A stretch of DNA of 64,000 bases. Source: Myxococcales bacterium (GTDB lineage Bacteria > Myxococcota_A > Bradymonadia > UBA7976 > UBA1532). The notes under the pieces are model-generated. The model did no database searches and was not told where the DNA came from. It saw only the letters and a program-made list of their open reading frames with translations. Made by a program: the position numbers and the translations under genes. The DNA lies in the NCBI GenBank assembly GCA_020633465.1, contig JACKDN010000036.1, forward strand, positions 1 to 64,000. The letters run 5' to 3'. Below are positions 28,128 to 36,995 of this stretch, one piece after another. Each line of letters opens with the position of its first letter. Position 1 is the stretch's first letter.

Positions 28128-29117
28128 TCAGCCGCCGGCGAACGCGCGGAGCAAGGCGGGACCCACGGCGTCGAGCATGACGGTCCCGTCGAAGTCCTCG
28201 GGGTGCAGGGGCAGGGACAGCCGGGGCGCGCGGGGCGTCGGGCGCGCGGTGAGGCGCAGCGGCGCGGGGAAGAGGAAGGGGCGGAAGACCTGCTCGATGG
28301 CGAGGGCGAAGCCGCGGTCCGCCGGATCCGGCAGGGCGCGCAGGCGCGCGGCGAGGGCGTCGTCGGCGCAGACGCTCAGCGCGGCCTCGACGGCCGCGGC
28401 GTCCCAGGTGGGCGCGGGGACGTCGGCGTCCGTGGGCCCGCGCCAGGGCGTCGGCGCGTTGGGCTCGAGCCACATCGACGTCTCGCCGGGCGCCGCCCAG
28501 GGATCGACCGGCAGGCCATCGAGCACCGCGTTGAAGTGCAGGTGAGGCGCCAGCAGCGGACCCATGAGGATGCCGTCGACGCCCGACATGCCGGAGAGGC
28601 CCAGCACCTCGCCGCGCGCCAGCCGCTGACCGGGCTCGACCAGGGCGCGGCTGAGGTGGCTGTAGGTGGTCAGCAGGCCGTCGCCGTGATCGACGTAGAC
28701 CTTGCGCCCGCCGCGCTGCATCTCGAGCACCACGCCGCGCACGATCCCCGGCGCCGCGGCGCACAGCCGGGTGCCGGGCGGCAGGGCGAAGTCGGTGCCG
28801 ACGTGACCATCGTAGGTCAGGCGCCGGCCCCGGAAGTCGCGACAGTCGGTCACCCGCACGCTGTAGCCCCGGTCGCGCGGCTGCGGCGTGCGGTTGGGCA
28901 GGTTGTAGACGATCACCCGGCGATCGGCGCGCGTGTGGCCCAGCCAGGTCGGCACCGACACCCACGGCTTGAGGATGCGCAGGGACGAGGGGCCCCACCG
29001 GCTCGGCGGCGCCGACGCGTCGCCCAGCAGGGCGAGCTTGCACTGCCGCAGGCTCTTGCCCAGCGGGCGCAGGCCGAGGATCTCGGCGGGGGTCACGAAG
29101 GACTGTCGGACGGACAT
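28128..29117 (-). CDS. M23-family metallopeptidase without visible signal peptide
   Basis: The 329-residue protein contains the LytM/M23 core: H105-V-G-T-D109 as the HxxxD zinc motif, TYSHLSRAL, and HLHF with His192 and His194. All expected zinc ligands and the general-base His are present, so peptidoglycan endopeptidase chemistry is plausible. The N-terminus (MSVRQSFVTPAEILGL) shows no signal peptide or membrane helix, which is odd for a cell-wall enzyme. Some upstream in-frame start could exist, but none with a signal is seen. It is the last gene of the eight-gene operon, 33 bases after the nuclease gene. Export by another route, or a cytosolic role, remains open. Confidence 0.85.
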   Translation of the reverse strand: MSVRQSFVTPAEILGLRPLGKSLRQCKLALLGDASAPPSRWGPSSLRILKPWVSVPTWLGHTRADRRVIVYNLPNRTPQPRDRGYSVRVTDCRDFRGRRLTYDGHVGTDFALPPGTRLCAAAPGIVRGVVLEMQRGGRKVYVDHGDGLLTTYSHLSRALVEPGQRLARGEVLGLSGMSGVDGILMGPLLAPHLHFNAVLDGLPVDPWAAPGETSMWLEPNAPTPWRGPTDADVPAPTWDAAAVEAALSVCADDALAARLRALPDPADRGFALAIEQVFRPFLFPAPLRLTARPTPRAPRLSLPLHPEDFDGTVMLDAVGPALLRAFAGG

Positions 29118-29150
29118 CGAGGTACTCGAGCGGAGGGGGGCGGCAGCGTT

Positions 29151-30188
29151 CTAAGGCTGACGCCCGAGGAGCGTAGCCAGGTCCGGCGCGGTGAGGATGG
29201 CGTCGGTCCAGGCCTCGAGCTGCTCGATCGAGGCGGCGCGCACGCGCGCTTCGGTCTGGGCGTCCGGGGCGCCGAAGCGCAGCGTGATCAGCTTGAGCAG
29301 CGACCGGGCGAGGCCCTGCGCGAGACCTTGCTCGCGTCCTTCGTCTTGCCACTCCTGCTTCAACTCGCCAATCGTCTTGCCCATCACCAGTTCCTCCGCC
29401 TCCGCACCTGCCACCTCGACCACGAACCCCCGCATCTCGTCGGTGTCGACGTGCCGATTGACGGTCTGAATGTAGCGGAGCACCGCGAGGAACGCATCCA
29501 TGCCGGACGGCGCCTCGAGCACCTGCTGCCACAGACCGAGGTGCTCGCGCATCAGCGCGACCAGCCCCGGATTGTCCGGCGCGTGCTGCAGCATCAGCAG
29601 CGTCAGCCGACAGAGCGCCGTGGTCGACTGCTCGAACGCGTGCTGCCAAAGCTCCTCGTCCCGGCCCGTCGCGGCGAGGTCGACGAGCAGGATGCGAAAG
29701 TCGGTGACGTAGGGCTCGACGAGCGCTCGATCCGCGTCGGCCACCTCGACGACGTCGCGATAGCGCGTCGGGCCGGGCCAAGGCTGCCGTCCGTGATGCA
29801 ACAGCACCGGGATGACCGGCGGGACCCGATCCGCCTCGGGGTGGTCGGCGATCCACCGCTCGAGGAAATACGCCTTGGCGCGCAGGAAGCGCACCGGCAC
29901 CAGCCGTCGCGCCTCCGAGCTCTCGTGCTCGAAGGCCAGATACAGCGTGGCGGCGCCGCCATCGACGAACCGCACGCCGTAGAACAGGTCCGTGTACAGC
30001 TGCCCCAACCATCGGCCGACGTAGTTGGTGGGCAGGAGCGTCAGCGTCGACAGGTCGAGCCGCGCCACCAGCGCCGGCGGGAGCACGCTGCGAAAGAAGC
30101 CCCGCGCGTGCTCGACCGGTGCCAAGGTCACCTTCACCAGCGCGTCGTGCGGCAGCACACGCGGCCCTCGGTCCCGGCCGTCGCTCAC
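29151..30188 (-). CDS. Rpn/YhgA-type PD-(D/E)XK nuclease, transposase-like
   Basis: The 345-residue protein matches the recombination-promoting nuclease/YhgA-like transposase family. The nuclease core shows TDLFYGVRFVDGG, then YLAFEHESSEARRLVPVR, the Asp and Glu positions of a PD-(D/E)XK site with Ser/Gln-like variation after Glu. The C-terminal half ends with the family-typical EWQDEGREQGLAQGLARSLL and a helical tail. These enzymes cut DNA and have been linked to RecA-independent recombination; many copies are domesticated. The GTG start overlaps the preceding lipoprotein stop by four bases, so it is embedded in an envelope operon rather than in a transposon. I see no inverted repeats around it. 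Confidence 0.8.
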   Translation of the reverse strand: MSDGRDRGPRVLPHDALVKVTLAPVEHARGFFRSVLPPALVARLDLSTLTLLPTNYVGRWLGQLYTDLFYGVRFVDGGAATLYLAFEHESSEARRLVPVRFLRAKAYFLERWIADHPEADRVPPVIPVLLHHGRQPWPGPTRYRDVVEVADADRALVEPYVTDFRILLVDLAATGRDEELWQHAFEQSTTALCRLTLLMLQHAPDNPGLVALMREHLGLWQQVLEAPSGMDAFLAVLRYIQTVNRHVDTDEMRGFVVEVAGAEAEELVMGKTIGELKQEWQDEGREQGLAQGLARSLLKLITLRFGAPDAQTEARVRAASIEQLEAWTDAILTAPDLATLLGRQP

Positions 30189-30667
30189 TCGTCCACCACG
30201 TCCACGGTCAAGAGCCAGCCGGCGCTCATGTCGCTGAACACTTCGAGCAGGTGGTCGCCCTTCTCGGGCGCGTCGAAGCTGAAGTCCAGGATGCCGTCGT
30301 CGCCGGCGCGGGCGAAGAAGTCGATGTCGACCAGGCGGGTCTGCTCGGCACGGCCGCAGCCCGGCTCGCTGAGCTGCACCAGCAGCTCGGTGCCGGGGAA
30401 GCGCTGCGACGTGAAGAACAGGCGCACCTCGACGCGCTGATCCGGGCGGTCGGTGGCGACGATGTAGCGTTGGGCGCCGGGGAAGGTGCCGCGCACGAAG
30501 TCGTCGTCGCCCAGCACGCAGCCCGCGCGCACGTTGCACACGGGGACGGTACCGGCGCACAGGTTCTCGAGGCGGCCCTCGGTGAACTCGTCCTCGGGCG
30601 ACTGGCAGCCGGCGACCGCCAGCGCCGCGAGCAGGACCCGCGCGGCGAGCAGGATCAGCCGCCGCAC
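30185..30667 (-). CDS. Small lipoprotein, function unknown
   Basis: The 160-residue lipoprotein begins at the GTG at 30667, giving VRRLILLAARVLLAALAVAGC as the signal, with the lipid Cys at residue 21. The mature protein has a Cys-rich start (LCAGTVPVCNVRAGC) and a beta-rich remainder (RVEVRLFFTSQRF, FDAPEKGDHLLEVFSD, WLLTVDVVDE) that resembles a small beta-sandwich, as in PPC-type domains. No catalytic residues are visible. It overlaps the preceding lipoprotein gene by 13 bases and the nuclease gene by four, so it is translationally coupled to both. Confidence 0.75.
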   Translation of the reverse strand: MRRLILLAARVLLAALAVAGCQSPEDEFTEGRLENLCAGTVPVCNVRAGCVLGDDDFVRGTFPGAQRYIVATDRPDQRVEVRLFFTSQRFPGTELLVQLSEPGCGRAEQTRLVDIDFFARAGDDGILDFSFDAPEKGDHLLEVFSDMSAGWLLTVDVVDE

Positions 30668-31170
30668 GGGGGGTCGGGCAGCTCGGGCGCGGCCGGGCAG
30701 TCGAAGGCCTCGGGCGTCTCGCCGTCGCCCACCAGCCGCGCGCAGACCGGCACCACCAGCGGGCTGTCGGCCGCGTTGCTGACGATCACCAGCGCGGCGA
30801 CGTCGGCCGGGCGCTCGCCGTCGACGCGCTCGGCGGGCATGTCGGCGTCGTAGGTGACGCGCACCGCGATCTCCTCGCCGCGCGCCGCGCTCATCGGCGT
30901 GGGCCCCTCGAGCTCGAAGGCGCCGCGCGCGTCGCCCACCAGGCACACCTGCTCGACCGACAGCGCCGCGCTGCAGCCGTTGCGCACCAGCACGGTGCGG
31001 CGCGCGGGCACGGTGTCGGTGAGCGGATCGCCCTGCCCCGCGCGCTTCACCTCGCCGAAGTTCAGCGCCGCCGGAAACGGCTCGGCGCTGGCGCCCCCGC
31101 AGGTGTCTTCGCCGCCGTCGTCGCAGGCGACGAGGGCCAGACCGAGGCCCACGATGAGCACGAGACGCAT
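30655..31170 (-). CDS. Lipoprotein with Ig-like beta-sandwich, function unknown
   Basis: The 171-residue protein has the lipoprotein signal MRLVLIVGLGLALVAC followed by an acidic linker. The body (LNFGEVKRAGQGDPLTDTVP, TVLVRNGCSAALSVEQV, AALVIVSNAADSPLVVPV) has the strand pattern of ASPM/SPD-2/Hydin-type or choice-of-anchor Ig domains found in many Myxococcota lipoproteins. The four cysteines probably form two disulfides. It likely acts as a structural or adaptor piece at the outer membrane. Its start lies one base after the stop of the upstream gene. Confidence 0.75.
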   Translation of the reverse strand: MRLVLIVGLGLALVACDDGGEDTCGGASAEPFPAALNFGEVKRAGQGDPLTDTVPARRTVLVRNGCSAALSVEQVCLVGDARGAFELEGPTPMSAARGEEIAVRVTYDADMPAERVDGERPADVAALVIVSNAADSPLVVPVCARLVGDGETPEAFDCPAAPELPDPPCGG

Positions 31171-31171
31171 C

Positions 31172-31720
31172 TCACTCCCTCCAGAGCGGCCGCGTGTCGC
31201 CGCCGCTGGCCGCCAGCTGGCGGAAGGCCTGCCAGAACGCGGTGGTGGCCTCCTGCAGGGCGATGCGCTGCTGGTCGACGGCGTCGCGCGCGGCGGCCGC
31301 CCGCGCGGTCGCCGCCTCGGCCGCCTGATCGATGGGCTCGAGCTCGTAGACGGCCAGGTCGCGCCGCATCGCCGTGCGGGCGTACGCCCGGGTGAGGCGC
31401 GCGGCGCTCAGGTCGCGGTGCGCCTCGGCGGCGTCCAGCTCCAGCCGCGCCAGCCGCACGCGCGCCGCCGCCATCGTCTGCAGGGCGCCGTCCGCCGCGC
31501 CCAGGCTGCCCGCGTCGGCGATGCGCGCGCGCCACCGCTGCACCTCGGCCAGCCGCGCCTCGGCGTCGGCCACCGCCGCGCGCGCCACGACCACCGCGTC
31601 CTCGGCGTCGGCCAGGAACAGGCGGTCGGCCCGCGGCAGCCGCGGATCGTGGATGTCGACCGGGCGCACGCCCCCGCAGGCGGACAGCAGCAGCGCGAAC
31701 AGCGGAAGCAGGCGTCGCAT
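31172..31720 (-). CDS. Alpha-helical coiled-coil lipoprotein
   Basis: The 182-residue protein starts at an ATG sharing one base with the preceding stop (TGATG). The signal MRRLLPLFALLLSAC places the lipid Cys at residue 15. Nearly all of the mature chain is Ala/Arg/Glu-rich helix (VARAAVADAEARLAEVQRW and following heptads), suggesting a long coiled coil of the sort that spans periplasm or binds TPR proteins. No enzyme motif is visible. Its place directly behind a 1077-residue TPR lipoprotein suggests the two products interact. Confidence 0.75.
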   Translation of the reverse strand: MRRLLPLFALLLSACGGVRPVDIHDPRLPRADRLFLADAEDAVVVARAAVADAEARLAEVQRWRARIADAGSLGAADGALQTMAAARVRLARLELDAAEAHRDLSAARLTRAYARTAMRRDLAVYELEPIDQAAEAATARAAAARDAVDQQRIALQEATTAFWQAFRQLAASGGDTRPLWRE

Positions 31721-34700
31721 CAGCCCGCCCCCCCGCTCAGCAGCGCGCCGCCGGGGCGCCCGGCCGGGATGCGCTTCAGCGCCTCGTCGGCCGCGCCGGC
31801 CAGCCCCACCTGCCGCAGCCCGTCGGCCAGGTTCTGCCGCCCGGCCTCGAGCCCGCCGCCGGCCGCCCGCGCGAAGGCCTCGAGCGCGCCGGTGCGGTCG
31901 CCGGCCTTCCAGCTCGCGATGCCCAGCAGGTTCTGCTCGACCGGCCCGCCGCCCACCTGCACCGCCCGCGCGAAGGCCAGCCGCGCCGCGTGCGCGTCGC
32001 CCGCCTGCAGCAGCCCCTCGCCCAGCGCGGTGAGCGCCGCGTGATCGTCCGGGTTCTTCGACACCTGCTGCCGCAGCGCGTCGAGCTGCGGCAGGTTGCC
32101 CGCGGGCGAGCGCGGCGCCAGCCGGTCGAACGCGACGGGATCCTGCGCCGGCGCCGCGCCGGTCAGACACGCCCGCACCGGCGCCGCGAACACCTGCCGC
32201 GTCCACGCGAGCTCGGCGCACGCCCCCAGCGCCTCCTTCGACCGCGCCTCCAACTGCACCGCCCGCTGCTGCAGGCCCTTCTGCAGCGCCTCGGCCTGCG
32301 CCGGCGCCACGCCGGCCAGCCGCACGCCGCGCAGCTTCGTCGCCGTCGTCTGCGCCAGCGTCGCCAGCCGCCCCAGCGCCGCCGCGCCGAACACCGGGTC
32401 GCCCTCGCGCGCCGCCTTCAGGTAGCTCGCCTCGGCGATCTCGGCCAGCGTCACGACCTCCTGCACCGCCTCGACGTCGCTGCCCGGATCGAGCCCGGCG
32501 AACACCGCGTGGAAGGCCTCGGCCTGCCCGTAGTGCGCCCGCGCCCGATCGCCGTCGTCCGCGCCGCCCGCGTCCAGCACCCGCTGCATCGTCGCCTCGG
32601 CCTGATCGGTCTGCCCGCTGCGCACCTGCGCCAGCCCCAGCCGCGCCAGCACCGCCGGCGCGCCGTCCGCCGCCAGCGGCTGCAGCGCCTGCATCGTCGC
32701 CGCCGGCTGCCCGCCGCGCTCGAGCAGGCGCGCCAGCGCGCCGCCGGCCAGCGCCCGCGCCTCGGGGGTCTCGGCCGCCCGCAGCGCCAGCTCGAAGGCG
32801 CCCTGCGCGCCCGCGTCGTCGGCCAGCTCGGCCCGCAGCCGTCCCTCGGCCACCAGCAGCGGTACCCGCTCGGCCGGATCCGAGTCGGCCGCCCGCCGGA
32901 AGTAGGTCACCGCCCGATCCAGTTCCAGCCGCGCCGCGGCCGTGCGCGCCAGCGTCGCGAAGATGCCGGGCAGCTGCTCGCTCTTCGGGTACTTCGCGGC
33001 GATCTCGTCGGCCAACCGGTACAGCGCCTGGCTGTCGCCCGCCGCCCGCGCCGCCACGAACGCGTTGAGCAGCGCCCGCTCGCCCAGGTCGGTGCCCTGG
33101 TAGCGCTCGGCGAACCGCTCCAGCTCCTGCGTCGGATCCCCGCCGTCCACGCCCGCCGCGGCCAGCGACAGCTCGTCGAGCTGCTTCTGCTCGGCCGCCT
33201 CGACGATGGGCTGGATGTCCGACTTGACCTTCGGGCTCACCGGGCTGTCGCCGGCCAGGAAGCGCCGCCCGGCGCTCACCAGCCCGAGCAGGTCGTTGAT
33301 CGTGTTGTAGCTGTCCAGCACCAGGTGCACCGCCGCGTCGCCCTCGACGGTGTTCGGGTACTCGAGCGCCACCGCCGTCAGCCGATCGATGGCCGGCCGG
33401 TAGCGCCCCTCGTCGTAGTAGGTCTGCGCGATGGCGAAGCGCACGCGCCGCGCGCGCTCGGGCGTCAGCGTGCCCGCCATCAGCTCGCGCGCCGCCCGCC
33501 GCAGCCCGGCGCGCGCCACCACGCGCTCCAGGTGCGCCCGCCCGGTCTCCTTTTCCAGCGCCTTCTGCAGCAGCACCACCGCGTCGTACAGCAGCTTCGC
33601 CCGCGCCGGATCCTCGGCCGGCCGCAGCGCCGCCGCGGCCTGCAGCCGCCGCCCCGCCTCGAAGGGATCGCCCAGCCCGGCCAGCACGTCGGCCAGGTTC
33701 TCGAGGATCTCGCCCCGGAACTCGCTGTCGGGGAAGGCGTCCAGCCAGTTCGCGTAGGCGTCGGCCACCTGCCGCGCCGCCGGCGCGCGCGGCCCGCCCG
33801 CGGTCAGCGCCTCCTGCGCCCGCGTCGCCAGGTCGCGCGCGTACTGCTCGAACTCACCCAGCAGCCGGTCGCGCTGCTCGGCCGGCACGTCCGGCCGTCG
33901 CACGTGCCGCCGCACCGCCCGCGTGATCAGCTCGACGTCCGCCGCCACCTCGCCGAAGGCCTTCGACTTACGCACCGCCCCGTGCAGCAGCCGCGCGTCG
34001 TCCAGCCGCTCGGGCCCGTCCGGCCCCAGCCGCAGCAGCTCGCGCGCGACGTCCGCCGCGCCCTGCGCCTGATCCATCGTCGAGAACCGATCCGCCAGCC
34101 GCTCCAGCGCCGCCACGTAGGCGCCGCGGCTGTACGCCTTCGATCGCAGGTACGGCACCGCCGTCTCGGGCTTGCGCTCGCGGCTGTAGCAGTAGGTCAG
34201 GTCGACCAGCGACTCGCGCCGCACGTCCAGCTCGGCGCTCTCGCCGCTGCCCGGCTCGCCGCCCGCCGCCAGCCACGCGTTCGACGCGTCGATCGCCTTC
34301 TCGAAGTGATCCAGCGCCCGCTTGCACTGCCCCTGGTTCACCTTCACCCAGGCCAGCTTGTAGTGGCCCAGGCCGCTGACCCGGCTCAGCGGCGCCTTGG
34401 TGATGCGCGCGTAATGCTCGGCCGCCGCGTCCAGGTCGCTGCGGTCGAACTGATCGTCGCCCAGCACCAGCAGCGCGTCGTTGCGCAGCGGGCTCGCGGG
34501 GTGCTCGTCCACGAGCCGCTGCAGCGCCGCCCGCATCTCGTCGTACTGCCCCAGCTCGCGGTGCTCCTGCCCCAGGTTGAACAGCACGCGGTCGGCCAGC
34601 GCCGTCTCCGGGTGCCGCTTCAGCACCTGCCGGTACAGCGCGATGGCCTGCTCCTTGAGGAAGCGCACCTGCGGCACGTGCAGCGCCTTGACCGACCGCT

Positions 34701-34953
34701 GCTCGCGCTCGTAGGCCACCTGATAGTGGTAGCGGGCCTCCTCGCCCAGCAGCTCGGCCAGCCGCACGTACAGCTCGGGCAGATACGCGGCGCCGCGCGC
34801 CTGCGCGATGGTCGCGCGCGTCTCCTCGATGGCGTTGCGCGCCTTCGTGATCTGCAGCCGCAGCCGCTCGACGCGCGCCGGATCGCGCACCTCGACCCGC
34901 TGCGCCCCGCAGCCAGCCGCCACCAGCGTCAGCGCGAGGATCAGTCGATGCAT
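31720..34953 (-). CDS. TPR-repeat lipoprotein, 1077 aa
   Basis: The signal peptide MHRLILALTLVAAGC selects the ATG at 34953, 13 bases inside the end of the previous gene. The mature protein is helical throughout, with many TPR-like units (ALADRVLFNLGQEHRELGQY, YDEGRYRPAIDRLTAVALEY, AVTYFRRAADSDPAERVPL and others). It is a solenoid of perhaps 15-20 repeats, suited to scaffold partners in the periplasm or on the inner face of the outer membrane. In Myxococcota, large TPR lipoproteins occur in gliding (Glt) and other trans-envelope machines; assignment to any one of these is inference. The gene keeps uniform codon use along its length. Confidence 0.85.
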   Translation of the reverse strand: MHRLILALTLVAAGCGAQRVEVRDPARVERLRLQITKARNAIEETRATIAQARGAAYLPELYVRLAELLGEEARYHYQVAYEREQRSVKALHVPQVRFLKEQAIALYRQVLKRHPETALADRVLFNLGQEHRELGQYDEMRAALQRLVDEHPASPLRNDALLVLGDDQFDRSDLDAAAEHYARITKAPLSRVSGLGHYKLAWVKVNQGQCKRALDHFEKAIDASNAWLAAGGEPGSGESAELDVRRESLVDLTYCYSRERKPETAVPYLRSKAYSRGAYVAALERLADRFSTMDQAQGAADVARELLRLGPDGPERLDDARLLHGAVRKSKAFGEVAADVELITRAVRRHVRRPDVPAEQRDRLLGEFEQYARDLATRAQEALTAGGPRAPAARQVADAYANWLDAFPDSEFRGEILENLADVLAGLGDPFEAGRRLQAAAALRPAEDPARAKLLYDAVVLLQKALEKETGRAHLERVVARAGLRRAARELMAGTLTPERARRVRFAIAQTYYDEGRYRPAIDRLTAVALEYPNTVEGDAAVHLVLDSYNTINDLLGLVSAGRRFLAGDSPVSPKVKSDIQPIVEAAEQKQLDELSLAAAGVDGGDPTQELERFAERYQGTDLGERALLNAFVAARAAGDSQALYRLADEIAAKYPKSEQLPGIFATLARTAAARLELDRAVTYFRRAADSDPAERVPLLVAEGRLRAELADDAGAQGAFELALRAAETPEARALAGGALARLLERGGQPAATMQALQPLAADGAPAVLARLGLAQVRSGQTDQAEATMQRVLDAGGADDGDRARAHYGQAEAFHAVFAGLDPGSDVEAVQEVVTLAEIAEASYLKAAREGDPVFGAAALGRLATLAQTTATKLRGVRLAGVAPAQAEALQKGLQQRAVQLEARSKEALGACAELAWTRQVFAAPVRACLTGAAPAQDPVAFDRLAPRSPAGNLPQLDALRQQVSKNPDDHAALTALGEGLLQAGDAHAARLAFARAVQVGGGPVEQNLLGIASWKAGDRTGALEAFARAAGGGLEAGRQNLADGLRQVGLAGAADEALKRIPAGRPGGALLSGGAG

Positions 34954-36362
34954 CGGTCCTCGGCGACGACGATCAGGTCGTCCAGCTCGTCGGTCCAGAA
35001 CTCGCCGGTGTCGTGGAACACCACCCGCCCGCCGCCGGTGCGCACGTCGGGCGGCGGCGCCTCGGGCGGGCCGGCCGGGCGACGGCGGCCGCGCAGCAGC
35101 GCGACGCTCAGCTCGTGCAGGATGAGCCGCACGCCCTCCTCGGCGGCCAGCAGATCCTCGCCCACCGCGTCCACCGCGTGCGCCAGCCGCGCGTCCAGGC
35201 GACGCCGCGCCTCGCGCAGCCCGCGGTCGTACAGATCGCGCAGGTGCGGATACAGCTCGGGGCCCAGGTCGTCGGCCAGGTCGTCCACCCGCGCCTTCTC
35301 GCGCGCGACGCGGTCGACGAAGCGGCTCAGCTCCTCGACGCCGGGGCGGCGCTTCGCCGCGGCGCGTAGGGCGGCCGACTCGGTCAGCAGGCCGCCCGCG
35401 TACAGATCGTCCAGCGCGTCGCCGTGCCGCGCGCGCAGCCGCGTCGCCGCGCGCCGCGCCGGGCCGAACTGGCACAGCCGCCGCAGCGCCAGGGCCTCCA
35501 GCAGGAAGCGCTCCGGGGCGATGAGATCCTGGTACACCGGCGCGTCGAGCGCGCGCAGCAGGCCCAGCGTGCGCCGCGTCTCGCCGCGGTGGTAGTGCGC
35601 CCAGGCCATCTCGAGCAGCAGCGAGGGATCGTCCGGCGCCAGCGCGCGCAGCCGCTCGTACTGCGCGATGGCGTCGTCGTAGCGGCCCTGCTCCATCGCG
35701 ACGCGGGCCAGCGCGCGGCGGACGTCGACGTCCAGATCGGGGGGCAGATCGTCGCGCTCGGCCAGGGCGTCCAGCGCCTCGGTGGCTTTCCCCAGATCGC
35801 GCGCGGCCACCTGCTGCACCGCGCCCACGTAGTCCGCGCGCGCGCGCCAGCCGCCGGCCTCGGGCAGATCGGCGAAGCGCGCCGCGGCCCAGGCGTCGAG
35901 CTGCTGCCGCGCGTTGTGCAGGCCGCGCTGGTAGTCGACGAAGCCCTGCAGGTCGGGCGGCAGGCCGGTGATCTCGGTCGTCGCCAGGAAGCCGTCGACC
36001 AGCGTGTCCGCGTCGTAGACGCCCGAGTCGATGATGCGGCGCAGGCCGCGCAGGGCCTCGGGCAGCAGCTCCGGATCGCGCCGCGCCCGCGCGACGTCGA
36101 GGTACCACAGCGACGCCGCCCAGCTCAGGTCCAGCGCCTCGGCGCTGCGCGCCAGCAGCCGCAGCGCCCGGTCGTAGCGCGGATCGTCCGGCGTGGCGCC
36201 CGCGTAGTACCGCCACGCCGCCGCCGCGGCCAGCGCCGGCTCGTCGGCCCGCTGCCGCGCGACGGCGTAGGTGAAGGCCGCCTCGCGATCCTCGGGGATG
36301 CCGCCGGTGCTCGCGCACCCGGCCAGCAGGGCCAGCACGACGAGGGGGACGGCGCGTCTCAG
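34941..36362 (-). CDS. TPR-containing lipoprotein read from a CTG start
   Basis: The frame is open upstream but has no ATG, GTG or TTG in a sensible place. Starting at CTG 36362 gives a textbook lipoprotein signal, MRRAVPLVVLALLAGC, and a GGGAG lies seven bases before it. The CTG overlaps the previous stop (CTGA). The next candidate, a GTG in the signal, would leave only six residues before the Cys. The 473-residue product is helical with TPR-like pairs (ALARVAMEQGRYDDAIAQYE, LLLEMAWAHYHRGETRRTLG) and a basic, proline-rich C-terminal tail. It is coupled to the barrel gene before it and the TPR gene after it, pointing to a shared complex. Confidence 0.8.
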   Translation of the reverse strand: MRRAVPLVVLALLAGCASTGGIPEDREAAFTYAVARQRADEPALAAAAAWRYYAGATPDDPRYDRALRLLARSAEALDLSWAASLWYLDVARARRDPELLPEALRGLRRIIDSGVYDADTLVDGFLATTEITGLPPDLQGFVDYQRGLHNARQQLDAWAAARFADLPEAGGWRARADYVGAVQQVAARDLGKATEALDALAERDDLPPDLDVDVRRALARVAMEQGRYDDAIAQYERLRALAPDDPSLLLEMAWAHYHRGETRRTLGLLRALDAPVYQDLIAPERFLLEALALRRLCQFGPARRAATRLRARHGDALDDLYAGGLLTESAALRAAAKRRPGVEELSRFVDRVAREKARVDDLADDLGPELYPHLRDLYDRGLREARRRLDARLAHAVDAVGEDLLAAEEGVRLILHELSVALLRGRRRPAGPPEAPPPDVRTGGGRVVFHDTGEFWTDELDDLIVVAEDRCID

Positions 36363-36949
36363 AGGGACACTCCCAGGCCGATCCACAGCTCGTTCTGGAT
36401 GTCCTCGCTGTTGATGAAGGCGTGATCGCGCACGTCCAGCCGCAGCGACACCGACTCGGACACGTACAGCCGATAGGCCACGCCGACGTCGGCGACGGGC
36501 CGCTCGGACCGGGTCATCCAGCCGTAGCCGCCGCCCACCAGGAACATCAGCTCGCCGAAGGCCAGGCCGTCGTTCAGCCAGGCGCCCTTCCAGTACAGCG
36601 GCTTGAAGACGAAGTTGGTGGTCAGGAAGTACTCGACCCGCTCGAAGGGCGTCGGCTCGATGTCGAAGGCGTTCAGCTCGTCGCGCAGGTCCGTCTCGAG
36701 CGGGAAGCTCCAGAAGAAGTGCGCCACCTCCCAGGCGAAGACGTCGGTGAAGTGCAGGGTGTACGCCCCGCTGACCGTCAGCCCCTTCTCGAAGGCGTCC
36801 AGCGGCAGGATGCCCACCGCGGCGGTGAACTCGTGCGTCTGGGTGTGGCGACGGCTCTGCACCGCCAGGCCCGGCAAGGCCGGGTCGTCGGCGGCCCACG
36901 CGGCGGGCAGGGCCGCCATGAAGGCCACGATCGCGGCGAGTCGTCGCAT
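36359..36949 (-). CDS. Outer-membrane beta-barrel protein (Myxococcota OMP family)
   Basis: The 196-residue protein starts with the signal MRRLAAIVAFMAALPAAWA. The mature part alternates amphipathic strands (TVSGAYTLHFTDVFAWEVAHF, FLTTNFVFKPLYWKGAW, LMFLVGGGYGWM, SLRLDVRDHAFIN) and ends in WIGLGVSL, a barrel-type C-terminus. It resembles the small delta-type outer-membrane barrel family (TIGR04565-like) often found next to gliding-motility and TPR genes. It heads the operon and would supply the outer-membrane anchor for the lipoproteins behind it. Eight strands are likely from the length. Confidence 0.82.
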   Translation of the reverse strand: MRRLAAIVAFMAALPAAWAADDPALPGLAVQSRRHTQTHEFTAAVGILPLDAFEKGLTVSGAYTLHFTDVFAWEVAHFFWSFPLETDLRDELNAFDIEPTPFERVEYFLTTNFVFKPLYWKGAWLNDGLAFGELMFLVGGGYGWMTRSERPVADVGVAYRLYVSESVSLRLDVRDHAFINSEDIQNELWIGLGVSL

Positions 36950-36983
36950 GAAGGGCGTCTCCGGGTCGCTCCGTCCCGAGGCG

Positions 36984-36995
36984 CGAGTATACTCG
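36984..36995. promoter_or_regulatory. Perfect 12-bp palindrome in a divergent promoter region
   Basis: CGAGTATACTCG reads identically on both strands and lies in the 57-base gap between the barrel gene (minus) and the LVIVD-type gene (plus). It contains TATAC, which could also serve as a -10 element for either direction. Such a site between divergent genes may be an operator or two overlapping promoters. Chance cannot be excluded. Confidence 0.35.

Noticed and set aside
29151..30188. An insertion sequence based on the YhgA-like gene.
   Set aside because: No terminal inverted repeats or target duplication; the gene is coupled by overlap to an envelope operon.
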